Counted from the stretch's first letter, positions 1 to 8,796 are shown. The stretch: 64,000 nt of DNA from Hydrogenoanaerobacterium saccharovorans (GCF_003814745.1 NZ_RKRD01000001.1:62001-126000), one strand, 5' to 3'. Notes: a model not told the origin generated them from the letters alone. Translations and numbers: made by a program.

Positions 1-10
1 GTTTATGTGT

Positions 11-751
11 TTACTCTACATCAATATAACGTGCAGCGGCATAGCCGACATTGCCGTTGTAATTTACAACGTACCACCCCTGCCATTCTCCGAGAACAGT
101 AATAGGTGCGCCGTCATATGCGCGGGCGATAATGGGCGCGCCGGTATTGGGGCGGCTGCGTATGTTGAGGTTACCCGATGTGACATTCACGGTACCGCTT
201 TTAGCAGGTTGTGCAGGTATAAATGGGATGCCGAAAAACTGAGTAAGTGATTGCACGATATTGATAGCGATGCTTTGTATGTTGTCTTTAATCCAGTTTG
301 CATCGTCTATGTTATCGTGGTAGGCAAGCTCAATAAAAACGCTGGGGGCGCGAGTAAGGCGCACTTCGCCAAGGTAGGTGGTGGGGAGGGCACGTACCAG
401 CGAGGGGATAGGATAGATTTTTTTCAGGTTATTGGCAATAATTTCTGCTGCGCGTTTACCTTTAGCGCTGTAGGGGTAATAGTAAATGTCTGACCCGCGT
501 ACTTCGCCGTAGCGCCCCTCGGGTGCAGCATTGGAGTGCAGGGCAACATGCAGGTCAAAATTACCTTGGTTGGATTGGCGTATGGAAGATGCAGCGGTCA
601 TTTCAGGAGTGTTGCGAACATATTGAATGCCACTGGAGCGCAAATAGGGCAGCATGGCATCTGCAATTAGGTTCATGTAATACTCCTCAGTGCCGCCATT
701 GACAAATAAGTTGTTTTCTTGTGTGGACGGGCTGAGATAGATGGTCGGCAT
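11..751 (-). CDS. N-acetylmuramoyl-L-alanine amidase with C-terminal SH3 domain
   Basis: Predicted peptidoglycan amidase of the Amidase_3 type, cleaving the MurNAc-L-Ala bond. The 246-residue protein has a catalytic domain (about 1-175) with the Glu of 'GGTEEYYMN', the His of 'HVALHSNA' and the catalytic Glu of 'VFIELAYHDN'. The first zinc His of the usual DPGHGG motif is replaced by the 'LSPSTQENN' opening, which is normal for the phage-lysin-like branch of the family. Residues about 185-246 form a bacterial SH3 domain ('NLNIRSRPN') that should bind the wall. There is no signal peptide, so release by a holin, cell lysis or mother-cell use is possible. I chose the ATG at 751 because a GGAGGAAT ribosome site lies just upstream; a longer in-frame ATG at 793 has none. 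Confidence 0.85.
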   Translation of the reverse strand: MPTIYLSPSTQENNLFVNGGTEEYYMNLIADAMLPYLRSSGIQYVRNTPEMTAASSIRQSNQGNFDLHVALHSNAAPEGRYGEVRGSDIYYYPYSAKGKRAAEIIANNLKKIYPIPSLVRALPTTYLGEVRLTRAPSVFIELAYHDNIDDANWIKDNIQSIAINIVQSLTQFFGIPFIPAQPAKSGTVNVTSGNLNIRSRPNTGAPIIARAYDGAPITVLGEWQGWYVVNYNGNVGYAAARYIDVE

Positions 752-823
752 AGTATTCCTCCAAAACAGATTATGTCTTTTACCAAAACACATTCTATTT
801 TACGCAGTACTGCCAAATAACGT

Positions 824-851
824 GAAAAAACCAGCCGCCCCCGCTGTTTTT
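824..851 (-). terminator. Probable terminator of the sodA-like gene
   Basis: On the minus strand an AAAACAGC / GCTGGTTTT hairpin with a G-rich loop is followed by a T run, about 25 bases past the stop of the superoxide dismutase gene. Confidence 0.5.
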
Positions 852-874
852 CAGCTTGGAGGCAGCAAACATCG

Positions 875-1516
875 TTAAAGCTCTGGTCTGCCAACACATA
901 CAGCATAGCGTTGGTTCGCAACCTTCCAGTTAATTGTATTAAACCAGTTGCTTATGTAATCGCCGCGGCGGTTTTGGTATTTTAGGTAATACGCATGTTC
1001 CCATACATCAAGCAAAAGAATGGGGCACAGCGGCAGCGGAGTATCCTGGTTAGGTGTCGACAGTATTTTCAGCCTGCCTTGCTTATCGCTGACAAGCCAA
1101 GCGTAACCCGAGCCAAAACGGTCAAGCGCAGCTTGCTTCATTCTTTCTTCAAAAATCTGATAACTGCCGAATTGCTGCAAAATGGCATCGCCCAACCAGC
1201 CTGCCTGCTCTCGGCTTGAATTGGGCGTCATACCCTCAAAATAAAGATTGTGGTTGTAAACCCCGCCGCCGTTGTTGCGCACAGCTGTTTGTATGGGGCG
1301 GGGGATACGCCCTAAATTGGTAAGCAGTTCGGTCAGGCTCCAAGTATGAAAGCGCGGGTAATTTGCCAAAGCTTTGTTTAAATTCTGCACATAGGTTGCC
1401 AAATGCTTATCGTGGTGGAAGTACATCGTTGCTTTGTCGATGTACGGTTCGAGAGCATCGTATTCATATGGCAGCGGGCGTAGTTCAAAGGGGTAATGCT
1501 CATCCAAAAGAATCAT
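875..1516 (-). CDS. sodA: Fe/Mn superoxide dismutase family protein
   Basis: Predicted iron/manganese superoxide dismutase (213 residues), converting superoxide to peroxide and oxygen in the cytoplasm. The N-terminal helical hairpin carries 'YFHHDKHLATYVQNLNKAL' with a metal His. The second ligand lies in 'VYNHNLYFEGM' and the C-terminal pair in 'LLDVWEHAYYLKYQNRR' (Asp and His). 'GSGYAWLV' matches the active-site Gly-rich stretch. The usual 'NHxFFW' reads NHNLYF, so this is a divergent member, as is common in clostridia. The GAGAAAGG sequence abuts the ATG at 1516, so translation may really start at the TTG at 1507, which is better spaced. It stands alone on the minus strand between the lysin and TspO genes. 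Confidence 0.85.
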   Translation of the reverse strand: MILLDEHYPFELRPLPYEYDALEPYIDKATMYFHHDKHLATYVQNLNKALANYPRFHTWSLTELLTNLGRIPRPIQTAVRNNGGGVYNHNLYFEGMTPNSSREQAGWLGDAILQQFGSYQIFEERMKQAALDRFGSGYAWLVSDKQGRLKILSTPNQDTPLPLCPILLLDVWEHAYYLKYQNRRGDYISNWFNTINWKVANQRYAVCVGRPEL

Positions 1517-1601
1517 CCTTTCTCAAATATGCTGTTAATAGTATATTAAAAAAGAATTTATTTGGTTCACCGCTCTTTTGTAACATGTGAGGCTAAATAC
1601 T

Positions 1602-2087
1602 TTATCGGTTGAGGAGATAGACACCCAAATTGAGGTACCCCGCGAATATCGTCCAAACAAGGTAGGGGATTTGCAGGTATGCTGCCAAAGGGCTGACACG
1701 GTGAAAAAGAACAATCATCCATACAATGAGTACAATGAGCAAAAGCAGCCAGAAAAAAGCAAACAATATCCAACCCAAATTAAAAAACAATATTGGCCAA
1801 ATAAAGTTAACAGCAAGCTGCAGCGCATAGATGGTTAGTGCCGTTGCTTTTTGCGCCTCTGGTGCGTGAGACATAAAAACAAGGTATGCCGAAATACCCA
1901 TTAGTATATACAGAACTGTCCATACCACAGGGAACACCCAAGGGGGAGGTGCCAGTGGTGGCTGTATAAGACTTTGGTAAATTTTCATACTGTCTTTTGT
2001 TAAAAAACCGGAAAGCGCGCCCACACCAAGGCTGATAAGCAAACTGATTATCAATGGCTTAAAACGAATAACATAAGATTTTTTCAT
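1602..2087 (-). CDS. tspO: TspO/MBR family tryptophan-rich sensory protein
   Basis: A 161-residue integral membrane protein with five predicted helices, of the TspO/peripheral benzodiazepine receptor family, which binds porphyrins and related ligands. The family signature is visible as 'PPLAPPPWVFPVVWTVLYI' around residues 42-60, followed by further Trp/Asn-rich helices ('NFIWPILFFNLGW', 'PYLVWTIFAGYLN'). The start at 2087 has an AAGGCGG ribosome site. It is followed downstream by the sod gene on the same strand with an 85-base gap. Its role in a strict anaerobe is unclear; stress or tetrapyrrole sensing is only a family-based guess. Confidence 0.9.
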   Translation of the reverse strand: MKKSYVIRFKPLIISLLISLGVGALSGFLTKDSMKIYQSLIQPPLAPPPWVFPVVWTVLYILMGISAYLVFMSHAPEAQKATALTIYALQLAVNFIWPILFFNLGWILFAFFWLLLLIVLIVWMIVLFHRVSPLAAYLQIPYLVWTIFAGYLNLGVYLLNR

Positions 2088-2149
2088 ATTAGCACCGCCT
2101 TTTGTACTATGTTATGCAGTTGTAAAACAAATATGTTGCATATAAAGAA

Positions 2150-2176
2150 TAAGGGCCTTTTTATTAAAAAGGCCCT
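2150..2176 (-). terminator. Terminator of the MATE gene
   Basis: AAGGGCCTTTTT and its complement form a 12-base-pair stem right after the MATE stop codon at 2191. Confidence 0.75.
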
Positions 2177-2190
2177 TGCAGTTTTAGTTT

Positions 2191-3576
2191 TTACGCCTCT
2201 GCTGTAGGAGGTTCACTCGTGAGCGGCTGCAAATTTTTAAGATGTTTTTTGTACAGTAGGGTAAAGATGATGAGGCTTGCCCCAAACGAAACCGTTTCGG
2301 CAAGAGGGAATGCAAACCAAACGTAGTAAAGCCCCAATTTTGAGAGGAAATACGCCAAAGGTAATATAAATACCAATTGACGCAGAACAGAAACGAGCAG
2401 GCTTTTACCGCCCATACCCACTGCTTGAAACAAAGTGGAAAACATAATACCGAGTGCAGCGGGGACAAAACAAAGTGATATGGTGCGCAGAGCATGTACG
2501 CCGATTTCTAACATTTCGGGGGTGGCATCAAATATCATCAATAGGCGCTCCGGTATCATAATGAACAACCCCATACCAGCAGCCATAATTAACAGCGCAA
2601 CTGTGCTGCCTATTTTCAGTGCGTCCATCATGCGTTTTTTGTTGCGTGCACCGTAATTGTAGCCCATAATCGGCATTACACCGTGTGTTAAGCCAAATAC
2701 GGGCATAAATACGAACGATTGCAATTTAAAATAGATGCCGAAAATGGCAACCGCAACGTCTGAGAATGTGATGAGGATCGCATTGACGCCCATAGTCATT
2801 GCGGAACCAATCGACTGCATAACAATGGATGGAAAACCGACGGCATAGATATCTTTAATGGTTTTAGTATTAAATTTAAAGCCTTTCAGCGTGATATTTA
2901 CTGCATGGTTTTTTGCTAATGCCATTATCACAATATAAATCATACCTAAAATTTGCCCTGCAACTGTGGCGATTGCAGCACCGCGTACCCCCATTTTGGG
3001 GAACCCAAAGTAACCAAAAATCATAATAGGGTCAAGAATGATGTTGGTGATGGCACCAATCAACTGCGAAAACATAGGTATAATCATGTTGCCTGTGGAT
3101 TGCAGTGTCTTTTCCATATTCACTTGAATAAAAATACCAAACGAAAAGATGGTGACAACATAAACGTAATCGCACCCCATTTGATAAATGATTGGGTTGG
3201 AGGTAAAACTGCGGAAAAACAGGCTTGTCCCCAAAGCACCAAACAGTGCTACAGCCAATCCGCTCAAAGCACCCAAAATCATACCGTGGGTAGCGGCACG
3301 GCTTGCCTCTTCAATACGCCCCTCGCCCAAACGGCGCGAAACCAGCGAGTTGATACCAACACCGGTACCTACGGCAATTGCGATCATCAAGTTTTGTATG
3401 GGGAATGCAAGCGATACCGCTGTAAGTGCCTCTACACCCAATTTTGCTACAAAATAACTGTCCACTATGTTATAAAGTGCCTGCACCAGCATAGAAAACA
3501 TTGCGGGTACCGACATAGACAAAATAAGAGACAGCATCGGTGCACTGCCCATTTTGTTCTTTGCTATTTCTTCCAT
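2191..3576 (-). CDS. MATE family multidrug efflux transporter
   Basis: A 461-residue polytopic membrane protein of the MATE/NorM-DinF superfamily, normally a Na+ or H+ coupled exporter of cationic drugs. Two homologous halves are visible, each opening with the family pattern: 'MLVQALYNIVDSYFVAKLG' in the first half and the corresponding 'LITFSDVAVAIFGIYFKLQS' in the second. About 12 membrane helices are predicted. The ATG at 3576 has a TAAGGAG ribosome site seven bases upstream. The gene has its own terminator and a long perfect palindrome in its leader (3601-3643), so it is probably a single-gene transcript. The substrate cannot be read from the sequence. Confidence 0.9.
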   Translation of the reverse strand: MEEIAKNKMGSAPMLSLILSMSVPAMFSMLVQALYNIVDSYFVAKLGVEALTAVSLAFPIQNLMIAIAVGTGVGINSLVSRRLGEGRIEEASRAATHGMILGALSGLAVALFGALGTSLFFRSFTSNPIIYQMGCDYVYVVTIFSFGIFIQVNMEKTLQSTGNMIIPMFSQLIGAITNIILDPIMIFGYFGFPKMGVRGAAIATVAGQILGMIYIVIMALAKNHAVNITLKGFKFNTKTIKDIYAVGFPSIVMQSIGSAMTMGVNAILITFSDVAVAIFGIYFKLQSFVFMPVFGLTHGVMPIMGYNYGARNKKRMMDALKIGSTVALLIMAAGMGLFIMIPERLLMIFDATPEMLEIGVHALRTISLCFVPAALGIMFSTLFQAVGMGGKSLLVSVLRQLVFILPLAYFLSKLGLYYVWFAFPLAETVSFGASLIIFTLLYKKHLKNLQPLTSEPPTAEA

Positions 3577-3600
3577 TTAAACACTCCTTATTTAATTAGC

Positions 3601-3643
3601 GACAACACCCCACACTTAAAAATAAAAAGTGTGGGGTGTTGTC
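3601..3643. repeat. Perfect 17-bp inverted repeat in the MATE/murR intergenic region
   Basis: Two 17-base arms (3601-3617 and 3627-3643) are perfect complements around a 9-base AT loop. The element lies 25 bases upstream of the MATE start and 270 bases upstream of murR. It could be a hairpin in the MATE leader, an operator, or a terminator left from a lost gene. Except for this element and a possible murR promoter near 3829-3860, I see nothing in 3577-3911. Confidence 0.8.
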
Positions 3644-3911
3644 GATTTGAACGATTCAACTTATAGTCACCAATTTCAGCCACTTATATACTTATTTTAT
3701 TGCTTTTGGGCTCAAATGTCAATTGTTATCAAACGTTGCTTTATTGGTTGTCGATTTGCCAAATATTTTTTCATTGTAGAAGAATTTGTAGCGGTAATTG
3801 ACAGAGAACAAACAGATAATTGTCAACTTGCGGTACAAAGTTTCATTCATGTGATAAAATATTGATAAAAATGTTTCTGACGAATAAAATAGAAATAAAG
3901 AAGGGTGCATT

Positions 3912-4841
3912 ATGAAAAGTGTTCTTGTTTTACTAAAAGAATATCAAAATCAAGCGTCTTCGGCAGAGCGTGCGGTGATTCGGTATTTGCTCGAGAATCC
4001 ACAGCAATCGGTAAGCCTCAGCATCCATAAGCTGGCGGCGGTAAGCTTTTCATCGCCCTCCACGGTAATTCGCCTGTGCCGTAAGCTTGGGTTTGATGGT
4101 TACAAAGAGTTTCGCAGCTCTATGATTTATGAGCTGGCAGTACGCCGGCAAAGTGCTACTGAAGAACGTAAAGAAATCACAAAATCCGACAGTATTGAAG
4201 ATATTGTGGATAAAATAACCTATAAAAACATAATATCTTTAGAGAACACAAAAAACCTTATGGATATTAATACACTCAAACAATGTGTCAAACTCATTTG
4301 CAATTGCAAAACCATTTGCCTGTTTGGCATAGGTTCTTCTTTGGTGGTTGCAAAGGATGCACACCTCAAGTTTTTACGGTTGAACAAACCCTGTTTTATT
4401 AATGACGACTGGCATTCGCAGCTTTTGCAAGCGCGCAATATGTCTGCAAACGATGTTGGAATTGTCATATCTTATTCGGGGCAGACGGTAGAGATGATTG
4501 AATGCGTACGTGCTATGCGTGCGGCAGGGGCACCTGTTATAGCTATTACGCGTTACGATTCTTCGCCCATTGCCGAGCTTGCCGACCATAACCTTTATGT
4601 AGCGGCAAACGAATCCATTTTTCGCAGCGGAGCAATGTCCTCGCGTATATCACAGCTCAATGTTGTCGATATTCTTTATACGGCATTTGCAAATTGCGAG
4701 TATGATTATTGCCTTGAGCAGCTATCAAAAACCCATATACAAAAGCCTAAAACCACTCGATTTGTAATTGACTTACCCCAAAATAAAGGAGACGATGCAG
4801 ATGTTGGATCTGACCAAGATGACGACAGAAACCAGAAATGA
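3912..4841 (+). CDS. murR: MurR/RpiR family transcriptional regulator
   Basis: A 309-residue DNA-binding regulator. The N-terminal RpiR-type helix-turn-helix (about 1-77; 'SISIHKLAAVSFSSPSTVIRLCRKLGFDGYKEF' region) precedes a SIS sugar-phosphate binding domain (about 120-255; 'CLFGIGSSLVVAKDA', 'VISYSGQTVEMIE'). In the MurR family the ligand is MurNAc-6-phosphate. Here the gene heads murQ, murP and mupG, and its last 41 bases overlap murQ, so it probably senses MurNAc-6-P and controls its own operon. An AAGAAGGG ribosome site precedes the ATG. Whether it represses or activates is not visible. Confidence 0.85.
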   Translation: MKSVLVLLKEYQNQASSAERAVIRYLLENPQQSVSLSIHKLAAVSFSSPSTVIRLCRKLGFDGYKEFRSSMIYELAVRRQSATEERKEITKSDSIEDIVDKITYKNIISLENTKNLMDINTLKQCVKLICNCKTICLFGIGSSLVVAKDAHLKFLRLNKPCFINDDWHSQLLQARNMSANDVGIVISYSGQTVEMIECVRAMRAAGAPVIAITRYDSSPIAELADHNLYVAANESIFRSGAMSSRISQLNVVDILYTAFANCEYDYCLEQLSKTHIQKPKTTRFVIDLPQNKGDDADVGSDQDDDRNQK

Positions 4842-5694
4842 ACGAACTACCGATCTCGACATGATGTCCCCGCTTGAGATCGTTACGGTTATGAATGAAG
4901 AAGATGCAAAAATACCCTTGGCAATTAAAGAAGTGCTTCCGCAGATTGCTCAGGCAGTGCAGTGGGTAACCAACTCTCTGCGTGCAGGTGGCAGGCTGAT
5001 CTATATGGGCGCAGGTACAAGCGGCAGGTTGGGTGTGCTGGATGCAGTGGAATGCCCGCCCACGTTTGGGGTATCGCCCGATTTGATTGTCGGTTTGATA
5101 GCTGGGGGTGAAAGCGCGTTTGTAAAAGCGGTAGAAGGTGCAGAAGACAGCCGCACGATGGGTGTGGATGACCTGAAAAACTTAAACCTCTGCCCTAAAG
5201 ATGTTGTTATAGGCATTGCTGCAAGCGGAAGAACGCCGTATGTAATTGCCGGGTTGGAGTATGCCAAAAGCTTGGGCTGCCATACGGTGGCAATTGCATG
5301 CAATTGCGGTTCTGCCATTGGTAAAGCAGCAGAGCTTGCCATTGAACCGGTTGTTGGCCCCGAGGTGCTTACAGGCTCTACCCGCCTAAAGGCAGGTACT
5401 GCACAAAAAATGGTTCTTAATATGATCTCGACCGCCTCTATGGTTGGGATAGGCAAAGCATACCAAAACCTGATGGTAGATGTGATGCAGACCAACGAAA
5501 AACTGCAGGTGAGGGCGCAAAATATTTTGATGGAAGCGACCGATGTTAACAGAGAAACCGCAAAAAACCTTTTAAAACAGGCTGGCGGCAGTGTGAAGCT
5601 AGCGGTTGTTATGGCACTGCTTGGCTGCGATGCAGAACAAGCACAAGATAAATTAAACGGTACACAAGGGCATGTCAGAGGTGCTCTGCAATAG
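4801..5694 (+). CDS. murQ: N-acetylmuramic acid 6-phosphate etherase
   Basis: MurQ cleaves the lactyl ether of MurNAc-6-phosphate to give GlcNAc-6-phosphate and D-lactate in the cytoplasm. The 297-residue protein has the SIS fold with 'YMGAGTSGRLGVLDAVECPP' near residues 60-80 (including the conserved Glu region), 'GGESAFVKAVEGAED', 'IGIAASGRTPYV' and 'GSTRLKAGTAQKMVLN'. The C-terminal UBA-like helices end the protein. I chose the ATG at 4801 because AAAGGAG lies 8-9 bases upstream and the protein then begins in the usual place; a longer in-frame start at 4768 lies inside murR. The gene overlaps murR by 41 bases and is followed by murP 27 bases later, which indicates one operon. Confidence 0.95.
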   Translation: MLDLTKMTTETRNERTTDLDMMSPLEIVTVMNEEDAKIPLAIKEVLPQIAQAVQWVTNSLRAGGRLIYMGAGTSGRLGVLDAVECPPTFGVSPDLIVGLIAGGESAFVKAVEGAEDSRTMGVDDLKNLNLCPKDVVIGIAASGRTPYVIAGLEYAKSLGCHTVAIACNCGSAIGKAAELAIEPVVGPEVLTGSTRLKAGTAQKMVLNMISTASMVGIGKAYQNLMVDVMQTNEKLQVRAQNILMEATDVNRETAKNLLKQAGGSVKLAVVMALLGCDAEQAQDKLNGTQGHVRGALQ

Positions 5695-5721
5695 AACAAA
5701 GAAAGATTGAGGTGTTACGTT

Positions 5722-7140
5722 ATGACAAACAGCGAACTATCCAACAAAATTTTAGAGCTGGTTGGAGGAAAAGACAACATTGTTACAGCAGCCAATTGCA
5801 TGACTCGGCTTCGTCTCACACTCAAAGATGTTTCTGCGGCGCAAAAAGATGAAATCAAAAAAGCAGAGGGCGTGCTTGGTCTTGTACAAGACGGCAACAC
5901 GTTGCAGATTGTTGTCGGCCCGGGAAAAGCAAAAAAACTGATGGATATTTTCCGTGAAGAACTGGGAGTTGCAAGCGTTGCAGCCGACTGGCAAGAGAAC
6001 AAAGCTGCCATGAAAGCAGGGCAAAAACAAAACGGTTTGAAAAAAGCGCTTCGCACCATTGCAGAAATTTTTATTCCGCTTATCCCCGCTATTATTGCTG
6101 CAGGTTTGTTTAACGGTTTGGCAAGTTTGTTGGGGCAAATGATGACCGACAAGGTGATTGCCGCAGACGGTTTCTGGTCGCTTATTAAAACTATGTTCTC
6201 GCTGATTGGCGGCGGATTTTTGGGTTACTTTGCCATTTACACCGGTATTAATGCAGCAAAAAAGTTTGGTGCTACCGAGGCACTCGGCGGTATGGTGGGT
6301 GCTATGTCGATTATGGCACAGATTGTGGATATCTCAAAGTTTTTTGGGCTGTACAACGAAACAGTTCCCCTTGAATCGGTACTTACCACAGGAAAAGGCG
6401 GTATCATGGGCGTCATCGTGGGTGTATGGATTCTTGCAAAAATCGAGCGTTGGGTGCGCAAGCGTGTACCGGATGTGCTCGACCTGATTGTTACTCCGCT
6501 TGTTTCTTTGTTTTTAACCGCAGCGATATTTGTTTTGGCTATTATGCCGGCAGCAGGTTTTATATCAGATTGGCTGGTAAAGGCTCTGAGCGTTATTATC
6601 AACTCCGGCAACCCTGTTGTCAGTGTTATTTCAGGTTATGTGTTATCCGCAGTATTTCTCCCCATGGTTTTGCTCGGCTTGCACCATGGCCTCATCCCCA
6701 TTTATGCTATCCAGCTTGAAAAGCTCGGCGGTGTTAGCTTGTTCCCTGTTTTGGCAATGGCAGGTGCCGGCCAGGTTGGTGCAGCAATTGCAATTTACTT
6801 AAAAGCGAAAAAAGTTGGCAATGCAAGAATGCGCAAAGTAATTGCGGGTGCTCTGCCTGCAGGGTTGCTTGGTGTGGGCGAACCTCTTATTTATGGTGTT
6901 ACGCTGCCCATGGGCAAACCGTTTGTTACTGCCGGTTTGGGTGCTGGTTTTGGTGGTGCCTACGTAATGTTTACCCATGTTATGTCGATTGCATGGGGCC
7001 CTTCGGGGTTGGTTGCCATTCCGTTAATGTCCAATACAGTAGGCATGCTGAATTTCTTTATTGGTTTGGTGATTGCGTATGTCGCCGGGTTCATCATTAC
7101 TTATGTAGGAATAAAGGATGCGGATGTGGCAAATGTTTAA
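5722..7140 (+). CDS. murP: PTS transporter subunit IIBC, MurNAc type
   Basis: A sugar phosphotransferase permease of 472 residues with an N-terminal IIB domain (phosphorylated Cys in 'TAANCMTRLRLTLKD', near residue 27) and a IIC membrane domain of about ten helices ('GVGEPLIYGVTLPMGKPF', 'LGLHHGLIPIYAIQLEKLGG'). No IIA domain is fused, as in E. coli MurP, so it must borrow a IIA from elsewhere. Its position between murQ and mupG indicates MurNAc or the disaccharide MurNAc-GlcNAc as substrate, entering as the 6-phosphate. I prefer the ATG at 5722, with TTGAGGTG upstream, over a TTG at 5707. Its end overlaps mupG. Confidence 0.9.
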   Translation: MTNSELSNKILELVGGKDNIVTAANCMTRLRLTLKDVSAAQKDEIKKAEGVLGLVQDGNTLQIVVGPGKAKKLMDIFREELGVASVAADWQENKAAMKAGQKQNGLKKALRTIAEIFIPLIPAIIAAGLFNGLASLLGQMMTDKVIAADGFWSLIKTMFSLIGGGFLGYFAIYTGINAAKKFGATEALGGMVGAMSIMAQIVDISKFFGLYNETVPLESVLTTGKGGIMGVIVGVWILAKIERWVRKRVPDVLDLIVTPLVSLFLTAAIFVLAIMPAAGFISDWLVKALSVIINSGNPVVSVISGYVLSAVFLPMVLLGLHHGLIPIYAIQLEKLGGVSLFPVLAMAGAGQVGAAIAIYLKAKKVGNARMRKVIAGALPAGLLGVGEPLIYGVTLPMGKPFVTAGLGAGFGGAYVMFTHVMSIAWGPSGLVAIPLMSNTVGMLNFFIGLVIAYVAGFIITYVGIKDADVANV

Positions 7141-8185
7141 TCGGTTAGGTTTTTCTGTTTATCTCTCAACGTTTGAAAAACAGAAAGAACAACTAAAAAA
7201 GCTGTGCCGTAAAGGCAGCTATGTGTTTACCTCATTTCATATCAGTGAAGAATTCGATGACACTTATCCTGCGCGGGCAAAAGAGATGTGCCAGTGGCTT
7301 ACCACCGCCGGCTACCGCATTTTGGCAGATGTCTCAAAAAAGACGCTAGCCATGTTTGGCACACAAGATATTGTTGAATTTGCACATGAAATGGGCATTG
7401 ATATTTTGCGTATCGACTATGGGTTTACCAATGATGAAATAGCGGCCCTGGCTGCCAAAATGCCCATTGCTGTAAATGCATCTACACTTGGTGACGAACT
7501 TGCACAACGTTTAGCGATGGCAGAGAACCAGGTATACGCAATGCACAATTTTTACCCTCGCCCCGAAACAGGGCTGGATGACGTGTTTTTTCGTAGCTGC
7601 AATGAGCGGCTACACCGTGAGGGTATACGAGTGCTGGCGTTTATTGCGGGCGACGAAGCGTTACGTGCCCCTATTTTTGAGGGGTTACCTACTTTGGAAT
7701 GTCACCGCAGGCAGCCGCCTTATGTAAGCTACCTCGACCTTGTACGAAATTATGGAATAGATGGTGTTTTTGTAGGTGACGGAATCGTCAGCGAGAATGA
7801 GTTTGCGCTGATTGACAATTTCTGCTCCTCGGGTATTTGTGATGTCCCCGCTGAATTGTCAAACGAAAATGAGGAACTGTATGGCAAAGTGTTTACAGTT
7901 CGGGTAGATTCACCGGCTTGTGCCATGCGCTTTCAGGAATCGCGGGAGTACTCTTGCTTTGGCAAGACGATTATGCCATGCAACTGCGTGCAGCGTGCAG
8001 CAGGCTGTATTACTGTGGATAATATAGAATATAGCCGTTATTCCGGCGAAATACAGTTTGTACGCAACCCTTTGCCTGCCGATAACCGTGTCAATGTAAT
8101 CGGCAGAGTAGACCAACGTTACCTTGCAATATTAGATTGTTTGCCGAATGGCAAAAAACTAAAGCTCATCCCCACCCCCAAATAA
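7124..8185 (+). CDS. mupG: MupG-family (DUF871) 6-phospho-N-acetylmuramidase
   Basis: A 353-residue protein of the DUF871/MupG family: an N-terminal TIM barrel ('LGFSVYLSTFEKQKEQL', 'LRIDYGFTNDEIAAL', 'AMHNFYPRPETGLDD', 'GVFVGDGIVSE') and a C-terminal cyclophilin-like beta domain (about 235-353). In Staphylococcus aureus MupG splits MurNAc-6-phosphate-GlcNAc taken up by MurP into MurNAc-6-P and GlcNAc, after which MurQ acts; the gene set here matches that route. Possible starts are ATG at 7118, 7124 or 7133; I took 7124 because AAAGG sits six bases upstream. All overlap the murP end, so translation is probably coupled. A strong hairpin follows the stop. Confidence 0.88.
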   Translation: MWQMFNRLGFSVYLSTFEKQKEQLKKLCRKGSYVFTSFHISEEFDDTYPARAKEMCQWLTTAGYRILADVSKKTLAMFGTQDIVEFAHEMGIDILRIDYGFTNDEIAALAAKMPIAVNASTLGDELAQRLAMAENQVYAMHNFYPRPETGLDDVFFRSCNERLHREGIRVLAFIAGDEALRAPIFEGLPTLECHRRQPPYVSYLDLVRNYGIDGVFVGDGIVSENEFALIDNFCSSGICDVPAELSNENEELYGKVFTVRVDSPACAMRFQESREYSCFGKTIMPCNCVQRAAGCITVDNIEYSRYSGEIQFVRNPLPADNRVNVIGRVDQRYLAILDCLPNGKKLKLIPTPK

Positions 8186-8186
8186 A

Positions 8187-8225
8187 AAGTGCCCTGCAAG
8201 TACGAGTTGTATTTGCAGGGCGCTT
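8187..8225. terminator. Bidirectional terminator between mupG and the HPr-like gene
   Basis: A GCCCTGCAA / TTGCAGGGC stem extended by AAG / CTT ends in CAATTTT on the plus strand and AAAA-derived T's on the minus strand. It closes the mur operon. Confidence 0.8.
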
Positions 8226-8302
8226 CAATTTTAACTGGAACTTTCGTTGCCGCGATAATATCTTCAGTATCTTCTGGTGACGTTTGGTAGCGTCCCTTTA
8301 TA

Positions 8303-8560
8303 TCAAAAGTTCTGTTCAAAAAAACAATGGACTTCGTCCATTACTGTTTGCTCATTATCACCTTCAAACTTTACTGTAACCGTTTCTCCGCATTTTACAG
8401 CAATGCTCATCAAAGAAAATATTTTTTTAGCATCTGCTGTTCGTTCCCCGCAAATCACACTTACCTTACACGGCGCAGACTTTAGCTTTTTTACCAAAAA
8501 GCCTGCGGGGCGGGCATGTAGCCCCATGGGCTCTTTAATCGTATAATCAAAGCTAACCAT
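8303..8560 (-). CDS. HPr-family phosphocarrier protein with Lys at position 46
   Basis: An 85-residue HPr-like protein. The phosphorylated His15 is in 'GLHARPAG', exactly at the family position. At the HPr-kinase site, where Gram-positive HPr has Ser46 ('KSIMGVMS'), this protein reads 'KKIFSLMS' with Lys46, so it cannot be phosphorylated there and should not be a CcpA co-regulator in the usual way. It may be a PTS carrier outside catabolite control, or a paralogue with a special partner. It faces the MurP-containing operon across a shared terminator; whether it serves MurP is unknown. The GGATG-type ribosome site upstream of 8560 is modest. Confidence 0.88.
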   Translation of the reverse strand: MVSFDYTIKEPMGLHARPAGFLVKKLKSAPCKVSVICGERTADAKKIFSLMSIAVKCGETVTVKFEGDNEQTVMDEVHCFFEQNF

Positions 8561-8796
8561 TATACAACATCCTTTCGCAGTTAATTCACAAGTCTACAAT
8601 AAATCATTTGAAAAGAAAAATATGCCAAATTTAGTGTTTTACCCAAAATTATTATAAATAGTATACCTGCTAAAAGCAAGATTAGGTGATTAAGACAAAA
8701 AATATAGCATTACTATCCATACAAATGCAGGGATAGATGTGATGATTAAAATGTATGGATTGGATACACCATACAAAATTAACTGCTTCTAAATAT

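Noticed and set aside
2953..3666. 237-codon plus-strand frame opposite the MATE gene
   Set aside because: It is the antisense shadow of a clear membrane transporter, is rich in Cys/His in no known pattern and lacks a ribosome site.
5001..5699. 232-codon minus-strand frame opposite murQ
   Set aside because: Antisense to an unmistakable murQ; no ribosome site or family match.
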